Source: Dyella terrae
GTDB lineage: Bacteria; Pseudomonadota; Gammaproteobacteria; Xanthomonadales; Rhodanobacteraceae
DNA length: 64,000 nt
Assembly: GCF_022394535.1 (NCBI RefSeq)
Contig: NZ_CP089414.1
Location: 3,720,001 to 3,784,000 of the forward strand
Reading direction: 5' to 3'
This document shows, piece after piece, positions 46,720-56,150 of this stretch. The notes beneath the pieces were generated by a model, which had not been told where the DNA came from, did not search any database, and saw only the letters and a program-made list of their open reading frames with translations. Position 1 is the first letter of the stretch. Every line of letters begins with the position of its first letter. Made by a program: the position numbers and the translations under genes.

Positions 46720-49236
46720 ATGAACACCCCTCCATCCTTCCCTATCACCCCACTGCTCCCCGAGATCAGCGCATCACTCGCCGCACATCCGCGCCTGGTG
46801 CTCGAAGCACCGCCGGGTGCGGGTAAGACCACGCAGGTGCCGCTGGCCTTGCTCGATCAACCATGGCTGGCGGGTGGCAAGATCCTGATGCTCGAACCGC
46901 GCCGCATCGCCGCGCGTGCTGCCGCGCAATTCATGGCGAAGCAGTTAGGTGAAGAGGTGGGGAAGACGGTCGGCTATCGCATTCGCTTTGAATCGAAGAT
47001 CGGGCCCGCTACGCGTATCGAAGTGGTGACAGAAGGCATTCTTACTCGGCTGATCCAGGACGATCCCGAGCTCACCGGTATTGGCGCGATCCTGTTCGAC
47101 GAATTCCACGAACGTCATCTCGCTGGCGATCTCGGCGCAGCGTTAGCGCTGGATGTGCAGGGCACTTTGCGTCCCGAACTGCGCATGGTGGTGATGTCGG
47201 CGACACTGGATGGCGAACGCATTGCGCAATGGTTGGATGCGCCGCGCATCAGCAGTCCGGGGCGCAGCTTCCCGGTGCGCATCGAGTATCCGGCGGCGCG
47301 CACGCAGGAAACGACGGAGCATCACCTCGCGCGCATTGTGCGACAGGCATTGGAAGAGAATGATGGCGACGTGCTCGCCTTCCTGCCGGGGCGCAGGGAA
47401 ATCGCGCGCACGCAAGCTGTGCTGGCATCGTCGCTGGATGAGAATATCGACATCGTCGCGCTGCATGGCGAGCTCTCGATGGCGGAGCAGCAGGCGGCGT
47501 TGAGTCCGGCGGAGCCGGGCACGCGCCGTGTGGTGCTCGCCACGAATGTGGCCGAATCTAGCGTCACGTTGCCGGGTATTCGCGCGGTGGTGGACAGTGG
47601 GTTGGCGCGTGAACCGCGCTTCGATCCCAACTCCGGCTTCACGCGACTGGAAACGGTGACTATCTCGCAGGCGTCTGCCGATCAGCGCGCGGGTCGCGCG
47701 GGCCGTGTCGCGGAGGGCACAGCGTATCGGCTATGGGCGCAGAGTAAGCGATTGGATGTGTCGCGCACCGCAGAGATCGCTCAGGCCGAGTTGTCCGGTC
47801 TCGCGCTGGAACTCGCGGCATGGGGTGTCACGGCAGGCAGTGACAACGATCTGCCATGGCTCGATGCACCACCATCAGGCGCGCTGGCGCAGGCGCGTGA
47901 ACTGTTGGTGCAGCTCGGCGCGTTGGCCATCGACGGACGCATCACGCGGCTAGGTCGCGAGATGCTGGAATTGGGTGCAGCACCTCGACTGGGCGCGGCT
48001 GCGTTGCGTGCCGAGCCAGAGCTCCGCTCCCTCGTCGCTGATCTGCTCGCGCTGATGGAGGCGCGTTCGCCACTGCGCGGTGAGCAGGCACGCTCCGATG
48101 ATTTCCGTGCACGCGTGAGCGCGCTGCATGTCTGGCGTGATCGCCATACGGCCGGTGCGCGCGGTGGCGCGGACGGCGGTGCTCTCGCGGCGATCGAGCA
48201 GGCGAGCAAAGGCTGGCGTCGCCGCCTGGATCTTCGCTCCGCTGCGAGCGGTGTGCCAGACAGTCATGCCGTTGGCGATCTGCTGCTGCACGCCTTTCCC
48301 GATCGCGTGGCACGACGTGACGACAACAACCCGTTGCGCTACACGCTCGCCAACGGCCGCGGTGCGCGGTTGCACGAAAACACTGCGCTGCATGGCGAGC
48401 CGTGGCTGGTAGCGCTGGATGTGCGGTTCGATGCGCGTGACAGCCTGATACTTGCCGCGGCGCCCATCGACCTGCGGGTGCTTGAGCGTGACTATCCTTC
48501 GCAGTTCAGGCGTGAGCGTGCATTGCGTTGGAACGACGAGCGCAATGCGGTCGAAGCCTTCGATGAGCATCGCTTTGGCGGCATCGTGCTTGAGCGTCGC
48601 AGTGTGCCGGTGAAACCGGAAGACGCCTTGCCGGCGTTGTTGGCCGCGGTTCGCGCCAAGGGCATCGATGTACTGCCGTGGAGTGAGAACGCGCGTCGTC
48701 TGCGCGCTCGCATGCAGGCGCTGCGCGGGTGGATGCCGGAACTCGGCTTGCCCGATGTATCGGACGTGGCCTTGTTGGCGTCACTGGAAGCGTGGTTGGG
48801 GCCGTATCTGGATGGCAAGCGCCGGCTGGATGCGCTGAGCGTCGAAGAACTCTCGCAGGCACTGGGCTCGCTGTTCGATTACGAGCAACGTCGCCAGCTC
48901 GATGCGCAGGTACCGGAAAGCCTGACTGTGCCCAGTGGCATGTCGCGCCGGCTGGAATATGCCGAAGGCGAGCCGCCCGTGTTGGCGGTGAAGCTGCAGG
49001 AGCTGTTTGGCCTGGCCGACACACCGCGCGTCGCCAACGGACGCATACCGGTGACGCTGCATTTGCTCTCGCCGGCGGGTCGCCCCATCCAAGTCACGCA
49101 GGACCTCAAGGGTTTCTGGGAGCGCACCTATCCCGAGGTGAAGAAAGAGCTGAAGGGCCGCTACCCGCGGCACCCGTGGCCGGATGATCCGTGGACGGCG
49201 GCACCGACGCATCGCGCTAAGCCGCGCGGCACCTAG
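46720..49236 (+). CDS. hrpB: ATP-dependent RNA helicase HrpB
   Basis: The 838-residue DEAH-box-related helicase carries Walker A APPGAGKTTQVP, DEFH box LFDEFHERHLAGDL, motif III MSATLDGERIA, motif V ATNVAESSVTLPGIRAVVDSGLAREPRFD and motif VI QASADQRAGRAGRVAEG. An HrpB C-terminal domain follows, ending LSPAGRPIQVTQDLKGFWERTYPEVKKELKGRYPRHPWPDDP. Length and ending are characteristic of HrpB. The cellular role is poorly defined. It converges with the sugar permease gene. Confidence 0.95.
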   Translation: MNTPPSFPITPLLPEISASLAAHPRLVLEAPPGAGKTTQVPLALLDQPWLAGGKILMLEPRRIAARAAAQFMAKQLGEEVGKTVGYRIRFESKIGPATRIEVVTEGILTRLIQDDPELTGIGAILFDEFHERHLAGDLGAALALDVQGTLRPELRMVVMSATLDGERIAQWLDAPRISSPGRSFPVRIEYPAARTQETTEHHLARIVRQALEENDGDVLAFLPGRREIARTQAVLASSLDENIDIVALHGELSMAEQQAALSPAEPGTRRVVLATNVAESSVTLPGIRAVVDSGLAREPRFDPNSGFTRLETVTISQASADQRAGRAGRVAEGTAYRLWAQSKRLDVSRTAEIAQAELSGLALELAAWGVTAGSDNDLPWLDAPPSGALAQARELLVQLGALAIDGRITRLGREMLELGAAPRLGAAALRAEPELRSLVADLLALMEARSPLRGEQARSDDFRARVSALHVWRDRHTAGARGGADGGALAAIEQASKGWRRRLDLRSAASGVPDSHAVGDLLLHAFPDRVARRDDNNPLRYTLANGRGARLHENTALHGEPWLVALDVRFDARDSLILAAAPIDLRVLERDYPSQFRRERALRWNDERNAVEAFDEHRFGGIVLERRSVPVKPEDALPALLAAVRAKGIDVLPWSENARRLRARMQALRGWMPELGLPDVSDVALLASLEAWLGPYLDGKRRLDALSVEELSQALGSLFDYEQRRQLDAQVPESLTVPSGMSRRLEYAEGEPPVLAVKLQELFGLADTPRVANGRIPVTLHLLSPAGRPIQVTQDLKGFWERTYPEVKKELKGRYPRHPWPDDPWTAAPTHRAKPRGT

Positions 49237-49240
49237 GCAG

Positions 49241-49273
49241 AAAAAAGGCCGCCGACCTTACGGTGCGACGGCC
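49241..49273 (-). terminator. Terminator of the galactose operon
   Basis: An imperfect GC-rich stem (GGCCGCCGACC / GGTGCGACGGCC) is flanked by AAAAAA on the plus strand, so the minus-strand transcript ends in a U-tract. It lies 20 bases after the permease stop codon. Confidence 0.75.
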
Positions 49274-49292
49274 TGGGGAAAGTGTGTGTGGC

Positions 49293-50684
49293 TCAGCGGC
49301 CGATATCGCGCAGTCGCTTGCCGCTCATCAGATTGCGTTCGATCTGCTCCAGCGTGATGCCCTTGGTTTCCGGCACCAGCCAGAAGGTGAGCACGATGAA
49401 CACGGCATTGAGCCCCGCATAGAGCCAGAACGTGTTGGCATTGCCGATGCCGTTGAGCAGGGTGAGGAACGTGATGCCCACGACCCAGTTGCAGCCCCAG
49501 TTGGTGAAGGTGGAGCAAGCGATGCCGAAGTCACGGCCCTTGAGCGGCTGGATCTCGGAACAGAGTGCCCATATCAGGGGGCCAGCGGACATGGCGAAGC
49601 CGACGATAAAGATAAGCAGCATCGCCACGGTGAAGATCTGCGCGCCGTGGTCGTGGATGCCGTTATGCATCATGGCGCCCACCACGCCCAGGCCCACGGT
49701 CATCACCGTGAAACCGGTGTAGAGGATGGGCTTGCGACCCCAGCGGTCGATCAGTGCGATGGCGATGAACGTGGCGAGCACGTTGGTCAGGCCGACCAGG
49801 GCGGTGAACCACATCTGTGCGGATGTGTCGTAGCCCATCAGCTTGAAGATGCGTGGCGCGTAATACATCACCACGTTCATGCCGGTGAATTGCTGCATCA
49901 CCTGCAGCAGCACACCCAGCCATACGGAGCGGCGGAAGTTGCGGTTTTCCTGGAACAGGTGCCAGCCGCGCTGAGGCGTCTTGAGCTGCTCCTCGATGTC
50001 GGCGGTTTCGCGCGCCACCACCTCGCTATCGCCGCGCAAGCGTTGCAGCACGTCCAGCGCTTCCTGGCGACGACCACGCATCAGCAGCCAGCGCGGGCTG
50101 TCGGGAAGAAACAGCACGCCGAACAGAAAGAGCACGCCAGGAATGGCGATCACCCCGAGCATCCAGCGCCATGCGCCGTTGTAGCTGAAGGCCGTGTCGG
50201 AGAGAAACGCGACGAAGATGCCGATGGTGATCATCAACTGGTAGGTGGAAATCATCGCGCCGCGAATGTGCTCTGGCGCAACCTCGGCCAGATACAGCGG
50301 GGCCGTGAAGGAGGCAATGCCGATGGCGAGGCCAAGCACGACGCGCGCGGCGATCAACGTTTCCGGCGACCATGCCCCGCCGGACAGCAGGGAGCCGATC
50401 ACGAACAGCGCGGCGCCGAGTACGAGCGAGCGTTTGCGCCCCAGATGCGCCGATAGCCAGCCTGCGCCCACCGCGCCTACTGCCGCGCCGAACATCATGG
50501 AGCTCACGATCCACTCGATGATGTGGTCGCTGACGTTGTACTCGGCCTGGATGAATTGCGTGGCGCCCGAGATGACGCCGACGTCGAGGCCGAACATAAG
50601 ACCCGCCAAGGCGGCGAGTACGCAGACGAAAATAACGGTGGCCTTCGATTGCACCGAGGTTGGTGCGATGACTTGGGCATTCAT
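49293..50684 (-). CDS. MFS sugar/proton symporter, GalP/XylE-like
   Basis: The 463-residue, 12-helix inner-membrane permease has the sugar-porter signatures GWLSAHLGRKRSL, ARVVLGLAIGIASFTAPLYLAEVAPEHIRG, PDSPRWLLMRGR, DRWGRKP and VPETKG. The close GalP-like character and position as last gene of the galactonate operon suggest import of D-galactose. A gap of about 65 bases separates it from the lactonase gene. Confidence 0.93.
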   Translation of the reverse strand: MNAQVIAPTSVQSKATVIFVCVLAALAGLMFGLDVGVISGATQFIQAEYNVSDHIIEWIVSSMMFGAAVGAVGAGWLSAHLGRKRSLVLGAALFVIGSLLSGGAWSPETLIAARVVLGLAIGIASFTAPLYLAEVAPEHIRGAMISTYQLMITIGIFVAFLSDTAFSYNGAWRWMLGVIAIPGVLFLFGVLFLPDSPRWLLMRGRRQEALDVLQRLRGDSEVVARETADIEEQLKTPQRGWHLFQENRNFRRSVWLGVLLQVMQQFTGMNVVMYYAPRIFKLMGYDTSAQMWFTALVGLTNVLATFIAIALIDRWGRKPILYTGFTVMTVGLGVVGAMMHNGIHDHGAQIFTVAMLLIFIVGFAMSAGPLIWALCSEIQPLKGRDFGIACSTFTNWGCNWVVGITFLTLLNGIGNANTFWLYAGLNAVFIVLTFWLVPETKGITLEQIERNLMSGKRLRDIGR

Positions 50685-50749
50685 GGATAGATCTCCCCCG
50701 CTGGCGATGTGTTTGCCTCTATGGGCTTTGTGTGGATGAACCGCGGTCC

Positions 50750-51655
50750 CTACGCGGCGGCGATGACGTGCGGTGGCGGACCGGCGAAGCGTGGTTCCGG
50801 CAAGCCGCAGAAGCCTGTTTCGGCGAAGAACAGCGCGCCGGCATAGGGCTGGGAGGCGAGCGCGGCTTCGTCGAGGCCGGCGCGCGCACTGGTGATGTAG
50901 AGCGTGGCGTAATTCGTTCCGCCAAATGCCGGTTTGGTTGGCTGTGAGGCGGGAACGTCGACGATATGGTCAAGTCGGCCGTCCGGCGTGTAGCGCACCA
51001 CGCGGCCCAGTCCCCACTGGGCATTCCACAGTCCGCCTTCGTGATCCACGGCGGAACCGTCGGGTTCGCCGCGTGGATCGTCAAGCGTTACGAACGTCCG
51101 GATATTGGCGATGCGGTCACCGTAGTCACAGCGCTGGATGCGGCGCGTGGGCGAATCGCAGAAGTACATGGTGCCGCCGTCGGGGCTGAAGGCAATGCTG
51201 TTGCTGATCGCCACGCCGGGTAACGGCAAGCGTTCCAGCGTCAGGTCGTGATTCAGCCGCCAGAAGCCGCCGACGGTCTGCTTCGGTCCGGTAGCCGGCT
51301 CATGCAGCGTGCCGAACACGAAACGGCCCTGGCGATCGCAGACGCCGTCGTTGAGCCGGGTTGGCAGATCGGCTTCCACGTCGGTGACCGGCACGACCGC
51401 CTGCGTCGACGGATGGAAGAACGCCAGCCGCGAGGCGAGGCCCAGCAGTAGCCAGCCATCGGCTTCGCACAGCGCAAAGCTGGCGAGCCGCTCGGGCATG
51501 CTCCACTGGTGCAAGGCGCCATCGTGCGGGCGGTAGCGCCACAACGTGGAGGATTGGATGTCGGTCCAGTACAACACCTGCCCGCGGTCGCACCAGGTCA
51601 CGCCTTCGCCCAGTGTGTTGTGCACCTGCATGGCGAGCGCGGCGCGCACGTTCAT
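50750..51655 (-). CDS. SMP-30/gluconolactonase-family sugar lactonase
   Basis: A 301-residue six-bladed propeller enzyme. It begins with the first metal-ligand motif LGEGVTWCDRGQVLYWTDI and continues with RLNDGVCDRQGRFVFGT, SNSIAFSPDGGTMYFCDS and DHEGGLWNAQWG. It should open D-galactono-1,4-lactone (or a related aldonolactone) to D-galactonate, between the SDR dehydrogenase and DgoD. The ATG at 51655 overlaps the SDR stop by four bases; the longer frame adds an Arg-rich stretch without homology. Confidence 0.92.
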   Translation of the reverse strand: MNVRAALAMQVHNTLGEGVTWCDRGQVLYWTDIQSSTLWRYRPHDGALHQWSMPERLASFALCEADGWLLLGLASRLAFFHPSTQAVVPVTDVEADLPTRLNDGVCDRQGRFVFGTLHEPATGPKQTVGGFWRLNHDLTLERLPLPGVAISNSIAFSPDGGTMYFCDSPTRRIQRCDYGDRIANIRTFVTLDDPRGEPDGSAVDHEGGLWNAQWGLGRVVRYTPDGRLDHIVDVPASQPTKPAFGGTNYATLYITSARAGLDEAALASQPYAGALFFAETGFCGLPEPRFAGPPPHVIAAA

Positions 51656-52413
51656 ACCCAGCCTCCGTCGACGATGAAATCCTGCCCGGTACACATGCGG
51701 CTGTCATCGGAGGCAAGAAACAAGGCAGCGCGCGCCAGATCGTCGGCCATCAGGTAGCCGGGCAGGCATTGCACGCGGGCAATCTCTGCCTTGCCGGCAT
51801 CGTCCAGCCATAGGCGGCGCTGCTTTTCGGTAATCACCCAGCCGGGCACCAGCGCATTGATGCGGATACGGTCGCTGCCCAGTTCGCGTGCGAGCCCATT
51901 GACCATACCGTGCACGGCGGCCTTGGCCATGGCGTACATGGGATAGCCGGCGTTCTTCTTCATCCAGCCGGTGGAGCCCAGGCAGATCACCGAGCCGCCG
52001 CCGAGCTTGCGCATATCCTCGCGCACGGCCTGCGTGGCGAAATATTGATGGCGCAGGTTGATCGCCATGTTGTGGTCGAACTCGGCTGTCGTGGTGTTGC
52101 CGAACTCGTGGCGCACGTCATTGGCGGCGTTGTTCACCAGCACGGAAACCTTGCCATTCATCTCACGCGCCGTGGCGATGGCCGCTTGGAGCGCGTCGAG
52201 CTGAGTCACATCGCGGCGGATGAACAGCGGGCGATGCGTGCAGGCGACGAGGCTTTCCGACAGTTGCTCGCCGCTAGCTTCGTCGATGTCGATAAAGGAG
52301 ACGCGCGCGCCCTGCCTGGCGAAGTGCTCCACGAAGGCGGCGCCGATGCCGGTAGCGCCGCCGGTGATGAGCACATGGCGGCCGACGAGGCTGGGATAAG
52401 TAGCGAAAGGCAT
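51652..52413 (-). CDS. SDR-family dehydrogenase, probable D-galactose 1-dehydrogenase
   Basis: The 253-residue SDR enzyme has cofactor motif TGGATGIGAAFVE, VNNAAND, catalytic Ser in VICLGSTGW and YAMAK, and the C-terminal segment DDLARAALFLASDDSRMCTGQDFIVDGGW. The operon setting (lactonase, galactonate dehydratase) makes oxidation of D-galactose to its lactone the best guess; L-arabinose or D-fucose are alternatives. The ATG at 52413 comes two bases after the dgoD stop with GGAG eight bases away; a GTG three codons earlier is possible. Confidence 0.88.
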   Translation of the reverse strand: MPFATYPSLVGRHVLITGGATGIGAAFVEHFARQGARVSFIDIDEASGEQLSESLVACTHRPLFIRRDVTQLDALQAAIATAREMNGKVSVLVNNAANDVRHEFGNTTTAEFDHNMAINLRHQYFATQAVREDMRKLGGGSVICLGSTGWMKKNAGYPMYAMAKAAVHGMVNGLARELGSDRIRINALVPGWVITEKQRRLWLDDAGKAEIARVQCLPGYLMADDLARAALFLASDDSRMCTGQDFIVDGGWV

Positions 52414-52415
52414 GC

Positions 52416-53564
52416 TTACCACTCCGCCACGCTACCGTCGGTATGGCGCCAGATCGGGTTGCGCCAGCGATGGCCCACGGCCGCGCGTTCGGCGACGTAG
52501 TCCTCGTTCACCGAGATGCCCAAGCCAGGACCTTGAGGGATAGTGACGAAACCATCGTTGTAGTTGAACACACTGCGATCCTTCACGTAATCAAGCAGAT
52601 CGTTGCCGGCGTTGTAATGGATGCCCAGGCTCTGTTCCTGGATGAAGGCGTTGTGGCACACCGCGTCCAGTTGCAGGTTGGCGGCGAGCGCGATGGGGCC
52701 GAGCGGGCAGTGCAGCGCCAGGGCGACGTCGTAGGCTTCGGCCATCGCAGCGATCTTGCGCGTTTCGGTGATGCCACCCGAGTGCGAGGGATCAGGCTGG
52801 ATGATGTCCACGCCACCCATCTGCAGCACGCGCTTGAAGTCGTAGCGCGTATACAGGCGCTCACCCAGTGCGATGGGGGCAGGTGAGATCGACGCCAGCT
52901 CCGGCAGCGCTTCCAGGTGATCGGAAAGCACCGGCTCTTCGATGAACATCAGCTTGAACGGCGCGAGTTCGCGCATCAGCACTTTGGCCATGGGCTTGTG
53001 CACGCGGCCGTGGAAATCCAGGCCGATGCCGATATGTGGACCCACCGCATCGCGAATGGCCTGCACGTTCTCGATCACCTGCTCGACCTTGGCGTGCGTG
53101 TCGACGTACTGCAGTTCCTCGGTGGCATTCATCTTCACAGCGGTGAAGCCGCGCGCCACGGCTTCCTTGGCGGCGCGCGCGGTATCGGCCGGGCGGTCGC
53201 CGCCAATCCACGAATACACGCGGATGCGCTCGCGCACCGGGCCGCCGAGCAACTGGTGCACCGGCTGGCCAAGATCCTTGCCCTTGATGTCCCACAGCGC
53301 CTGGTCGATGCCAGCGATGGCGCTCATCAGCACGGGGCCGCCGCGATAGAAGCCACCCCGGTACATCACGTTCCACAGGTCTTCGATGTGGCGCGGGTCC
53401 TTGCCGATCAGGTAATCGGACAACTCATCCACGGCGGCGGCAACGGTGTGCGCGCGGCCTTCCACGATGGGCTCACCCCAGCCGACCACGCCCGCATCGG
53501 TGTCGATGCGCAGGAACAACCAGCGTGGTGGAACGAGATAGGTGGTGAGGCGGGTGATCTTCAT
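52416..53564 (-). CDS. dgoD: D-galactonate dehydratase
   Basis: A 382-residue enolase-superfamily enzyme of the same length as E. coli DgoD. The functional residues fall at the same numbers: metal ligands D183 (GLDFHGR), E209 (FIEEP) and E235 (GERL), and acid/base H185 and H285 (ALHCPLGP). It converts D-galactonate to 2-keto-3-deoxygalactonate. The ATG at 53564 overlaps the dgoA stop (ATGA); the long in-frame extension upstream is Arg-rich shadow sequence inside dgoA. Confidence 0.97.
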   Translation of the reverse strand: MKITRLTTYLVPPRWLFLRIDTDAGVVGWGEPIVEGRAHTVAAAVDELSDYLIGKDPRHIEDLWNVMYRGGFYRGGPVLMSAIAGIDQALWDIKGKDLGQPVHQLLGGPVRERIRVYSWIGGDRPADTARAAKEAVARGFTAVKMNATEELQYVDTHAKVEQVIENVQAIRDAVGPHIGIGLDFHGRVHKPMAKVLMRELAPFKLMFIEEPVLSDHLEALPELASISPAPIALGERLYTRYDFKRVLQMGGVDIIQPDPSHSGGITETRKIAAMAEAYDVALALHCPLGPIALAANLQLDAVCHNAFIQEQSLGIHYNAGNDLLDYVKDRSVFNYNDGFVTIPQGPGLGISVNEDYVAERAAVGHRWRNPIWRHTDGSVAEW

Positions 53565-54199
53565 GCGGTCGTTCCTTGGGAAACCTGATGGCTGCGCCAG
53601 CCGTCGGCAAACGCGCGGGCACGCGCGGCGACGTCGCTGGCCGGGCGACCGGGCGCATAGAGCGCGGAGCCAATGCCAAAGCCGTTCGCACCGGCAGCGA
53701 TCCACGGACCCATGGTGTCGGGTGCGATGCCGCCGACGGGCAGCACGGCGAGATCCTTCGGCAGCACGGCGCGCCACGCCTTGAGCACGTCGGGGCCCGC
53801 TTGTTCGGCCGGAAACAACTTCAGCGCATCGGCGCCAGCGGCGAGCGCGGCGAATGCCTCCGTGGGCGTGGCCACGCCGGGCACGCAGTAGAGTCCGGCC
53901 TGCTTCGCGGCGCGGATCACGCTGACGTCCGCATGCGGCATCACGATCAGGCGGCCGCCTGCATCGGCGACGCTTTTCACGTGCGCGGGATCGAGCACGG
54001 TGCCGGCGCCGATCAGGGTGTCGTCGCCCAGGGCGTCGACCATACGGCGGATGCTCTCGAACGGCTGCGGCGAATTCAGCGGCACCTCCAGCATGCGGAA
54101 GCCGGCGTCTACCAGTGCGCGGCCGATGTCCACGGCTTCGTCGGGCGTAAGGCCGCGCAGGATGGCGACAAGGGGGAGTGGATCAAGCCAAGACTTCAT
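53561..54199 (-). CDS. dgoA: 2-dehydro-3-deoxy-6-phosphogalactonate aldolase
   Basis: The 212-residue class I aldolase of the KDPG/KDPGal family has [29 protein letters not shown] (catalytic Glu38), [19 protein letters not shown] and the Schiff-base lysine K127 in [11 protein letters not shown]. The VPLNSP and PAEQAG strings are typical of DgoA rather than Eda. It cleaves KDPGal to pyruvate and glyceraldehyde-3-phosphate. It starts four bases after the dgoK stop. Confidence 0.95.
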   Translation of the reverse strand: MKSWLDPLPLVAILRGLTPDEAVDIGRALVDAGFRMLEVPLNSPQPFESIRRMVDALGDDTLIGAGTVLDPAHVKSVADAGGRLIVMPHADVSVIRAAKQAGLYCVPGVATPTEAFAALAAGADALKLFPAEQAGPDVLKAWRAVLPKDLAVLPVGGIAPDTMGPWIAAGANGFGIGSALYAPGRPASDVAARARAFADGWRSHQVSQGTTA

Positions 54200-54203
54200 G
54201 GAT

Positions 54204-55127
54204 TCATGCCGTTGCTTGCGTGGAGACCAGCCCGGCCGCCACGGCGATGCGCCAAAGCCCGTGCGATGTGGTCGCATCCGGCGCGGCGCGGAGGGTGAGG
54301 TCAAAGCGCGCTGCGGCGCGGACGTAGCGATCGCACAGCGGACCTTCGCCGACCATATGGATGCTGTCGTGCGGCGTGGCCCAGCCGCTGGCGAGAGCGA
54401 TGCGCAATTCGTCGCCGATCAGCAGACCGGAGAGATAGTCCGGAACGGAAGCCGGTGGCAGCGAGCCATCCAGCATCAGTGTGCGCGCCGAGAACACGCG
54501 CGACAGTGCTCCCGCTGCTCCGCTATCGCGCGCCGCATCGACACCACAAAGGAAGGCGTGTTCATCGTCGATAGCCGGTGGCAGCTGTGCGCCGAGGATG
54601 GAATGTTCTTTCAGCAGACCGAACAGTTCGCCCGTCATCACCGTGGCGAAACCGGTCACCACACCATCGCGTAGCGACACCCATTTGCTGTGCGTACCCG
54701 GCAGCAACAGGCAACCATGGCGCGCTACGTCCGGCAGCAGCGCCGCCACGCCGACAACTTGGGTTTCCTCGCCGCGCATCACGTCGGGGCGCGATGGGTC
54801 GCGCAGCCCGGGCACGAGATGCAGCGTGCGGCCGTCAGGCGTCGTCATCGCGGTCAGTGCATCGGCAAGGCGATCGACGTCGGTGGGTGTGTCCAGGTAA
54901 GGCACTTCGCGCCAACCGTTGCGACTGCCAACCATGCCGCAGGCGATCACCGGCACATCCGGCCAAGCTTCTACGGCCAGCGCAAACGCCGCGCCGAACC
55001 CGCCTTCGGGAAGCTGGCGAATGCCATGAGGAAGCGCGCGCTTGTCGAGCACCTGGCCCTGGCTGTCATAACGGTACGCACGCAAATGCGTGCTACCCCA
55101 GTCGAGGCCGATGAGGTGTGTGTTCAC
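54204..55127 (-). CDS. dgoK: 2-dehydro-3-deoxygalactonokinase
   Basis: The 307-residue kinase of the DgoK family has N-terminal LIGLDWGSTHLRAYRYD (phosphate-binding loop of the ASKHA fold), ACGMVGSRNGWREVPYL, and LLPGTHSKWVSLRDGVVTGFATVMTGELFGLL in the middle. It phosphorylates 2-keto-3-deoxygalactonate at O6. It overlaps the regulator gene by four bases and precedes dgoA. Confidence 0.95.
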   Translation of the reverse strand: MNTHLIGLDWGSTHLRAYRYDSQGQVLDKRALPHGIRQLPEGGFGAAFALAVEAWPDVPVIACGMVGSRNGWREVPYLDTPTDVDRLADALTAMTTPDGRTLHLVPGLRDPSRPDVMRGEETQVVGVAALLPDVARHGCLLLPGTHSKWVSLRDGVVTGFATVMTGELFGLLKEHSILGAQLPPAIDDEHAFLCGVDAARDSGAAGALSRVFSARTLMLDGSLPPASVPDYLSGLLIGDELRIALASGWATPHDSIHMVGEGPLCDRYVRAAARFDLTLRAAPDATTSHGLWRIAVAAGLVSTQATA

Positions 55128-55849
55128 TTGCTGGCTTTCCGGCGCATGCGCGTGCGGCTGCGCTGCAAGTTCTCGTGCGAGTCAGCGATCATCGCCTGCA
55201 TCGTCTTGCGCGCCACGTCCGGCTGCTGGCGCTTGATCGCCTCGAACACCTTCTGGTGATAAGGCAGCGAATAGCGGAAATCGGTTGCGCTGCGCGCGGA
55301 CAGGGTGAAGAACGTGCCCAGCGCCGTCTCGATCACCGAGAACAGCGACTGCATCAGTTCGTTGCCGGTGGCCTGCAGCACGGCGTCATGGAAGGCCAGG
55401 TCGGCTTCGGACCAGGCATCCAGCGTCTGCGCGGCGACCATCGCGTCATAGGCTTTTTCGATATCGATGAGCTGCGTGGCAGTGCGGCGGCGCGCGGCGG
55501 CAGCCGCAGCGGCCGGCTCGATGATCTCGCGCATCTCCACCAGCTTGTCGACGAAGTCGTCGGTCGGCATGGAGGCGCAGCGCCAGGCCAACACATCGGC
55601 ATCCAGTTGGTTCCACTGGCGCTCTTCCAACACCCGCGCGCCCACGCCGGTGCGCGATTCGATCAGCCCCTTGGCAGATAACACCTTCAGCGCTTCGCGC
55701 AGGGCCGTGCGGCTCACCTGCAGGCTTTCGGCCAGGGATTCCTCTCGCGGCAGGATCTCGCCGGGCTTCACCTTACCGCTGACGATGCGTAGCCCGAGTT
55801 CATGCATGACGTGCCCATACAGGCTGCGAACGGTGATCGGCTTCATCAT
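55124..55849 (-). CDS. dgoR: GntR/FadR-family regulator of the galactonate operon
   Basis: A 241-residue repressor-type protein. The winged helix-turn-helix (residues about 10-75: GLRIVSGKVKPGEILPREESLAESLQVSRTALREALKVLSAKGLIESRTGVGARV) is followed by an all-helical FCD effector domain with metal-site residues (DLAFHDAVLQATGN, LPYHQKVFEAI). E. coli DgoR has this architecture and responds to D-galactonate. The first gene of the operon, it probably represses its own promoter through the site at 55932. The ATG at 55849 (or the adjacent 55846) follows GAGG. Confidence 0.92.
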   Translation of the reverse strand: MMKPITVRSLYGHVMHELGLRIVSGKVKPGEILPREESLAESLQVSRTALREALKVLSAKGLIESRTGVGARVLEERQWNQLDADVLAWRCASMPTDDFVDKLVEMREIIEPAAAAAAARRRTATQLIDIEKAYDAMVAAQTLDAWSEADLAFHDAVLQATGNELMQSLFSVIETALGTFFTLSARSATDFRYSLPYHQKVFEAIKRQQPDVARKTMQAMIADSHENLQRSRTRMRRKASK

Positions 55850-55931
55850 GAAATCCTCTGGCTCCCCGGTGCTGGCGACGAACGGATACGTACCTGTGCC
55901 GGTGCACCCGTAGGTTCGGCGTCCGGGTCGA

Positions 55932-55976
55932 TTGTCATACAAACTGACTATAAGCGCCTTGCTCGCCCCGTGCCAA
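55932..55976 (-). promoter_or_regulatory. Promoter and FadR-type operator of the galactonate operon
   Basis: On the minus strand a -35 box TTGGCA (55971-55976) and a -10 box TATAGT (55947-55952) are separated by 18 bp. Directly downstream, TTGTATGACAA (55932-55942) fits the FadR-subfamily operator TNGTNNNACNA and would cover the transcription start. The gene-free stretch 55850-56150 holds this promoter and the palindrome at 56054. Confidence 0.75.
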
Positions 55977-56053
55977 GTTGTTTTACGTGAAATTTTTGCG
56001 AGCTGGCGCCGTCTTACAGATGCCATCGGTGAAAGCAGCCAGGGTGGACGTGG

Positions 56054-56069
56054 CCCGACGATCGTCGGG
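56054..56069. promoter_or_regulatory. 16-bp perfect palindrome upstream of the M28 peptidase
   Basis: CCCGACGATCGTCGGG is perfectly self-complementary and lies about 80 bases before the peptidase start. It is a candidate operator or leader hairpin; the cognate regulator is unknown. Confidence 0.45.
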
Positions 56070-56150
56070 TTTGAACGATCCGGACCCGCGTGGCAACCTC
56101 CTTCATTCCATCCCCCGGACGGCCAGCCGTCCGTGCCCATCGGAGTGTCC

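Noticed and set aside
49263..50456. 397-codon open frame antisense to the sugar permease
   Set aside because: It is the reverse shadow of a 12-helix MFS gene and shows no ribosome site or recognisable domain.
52416..53777. Longer start for dgoD at 53777
   Set aside because: The extra 71 residues are Arg-rich shadow of dgoA; the ATG at 53564 gives exactly the length and residue numbering of E. coli DgoD.
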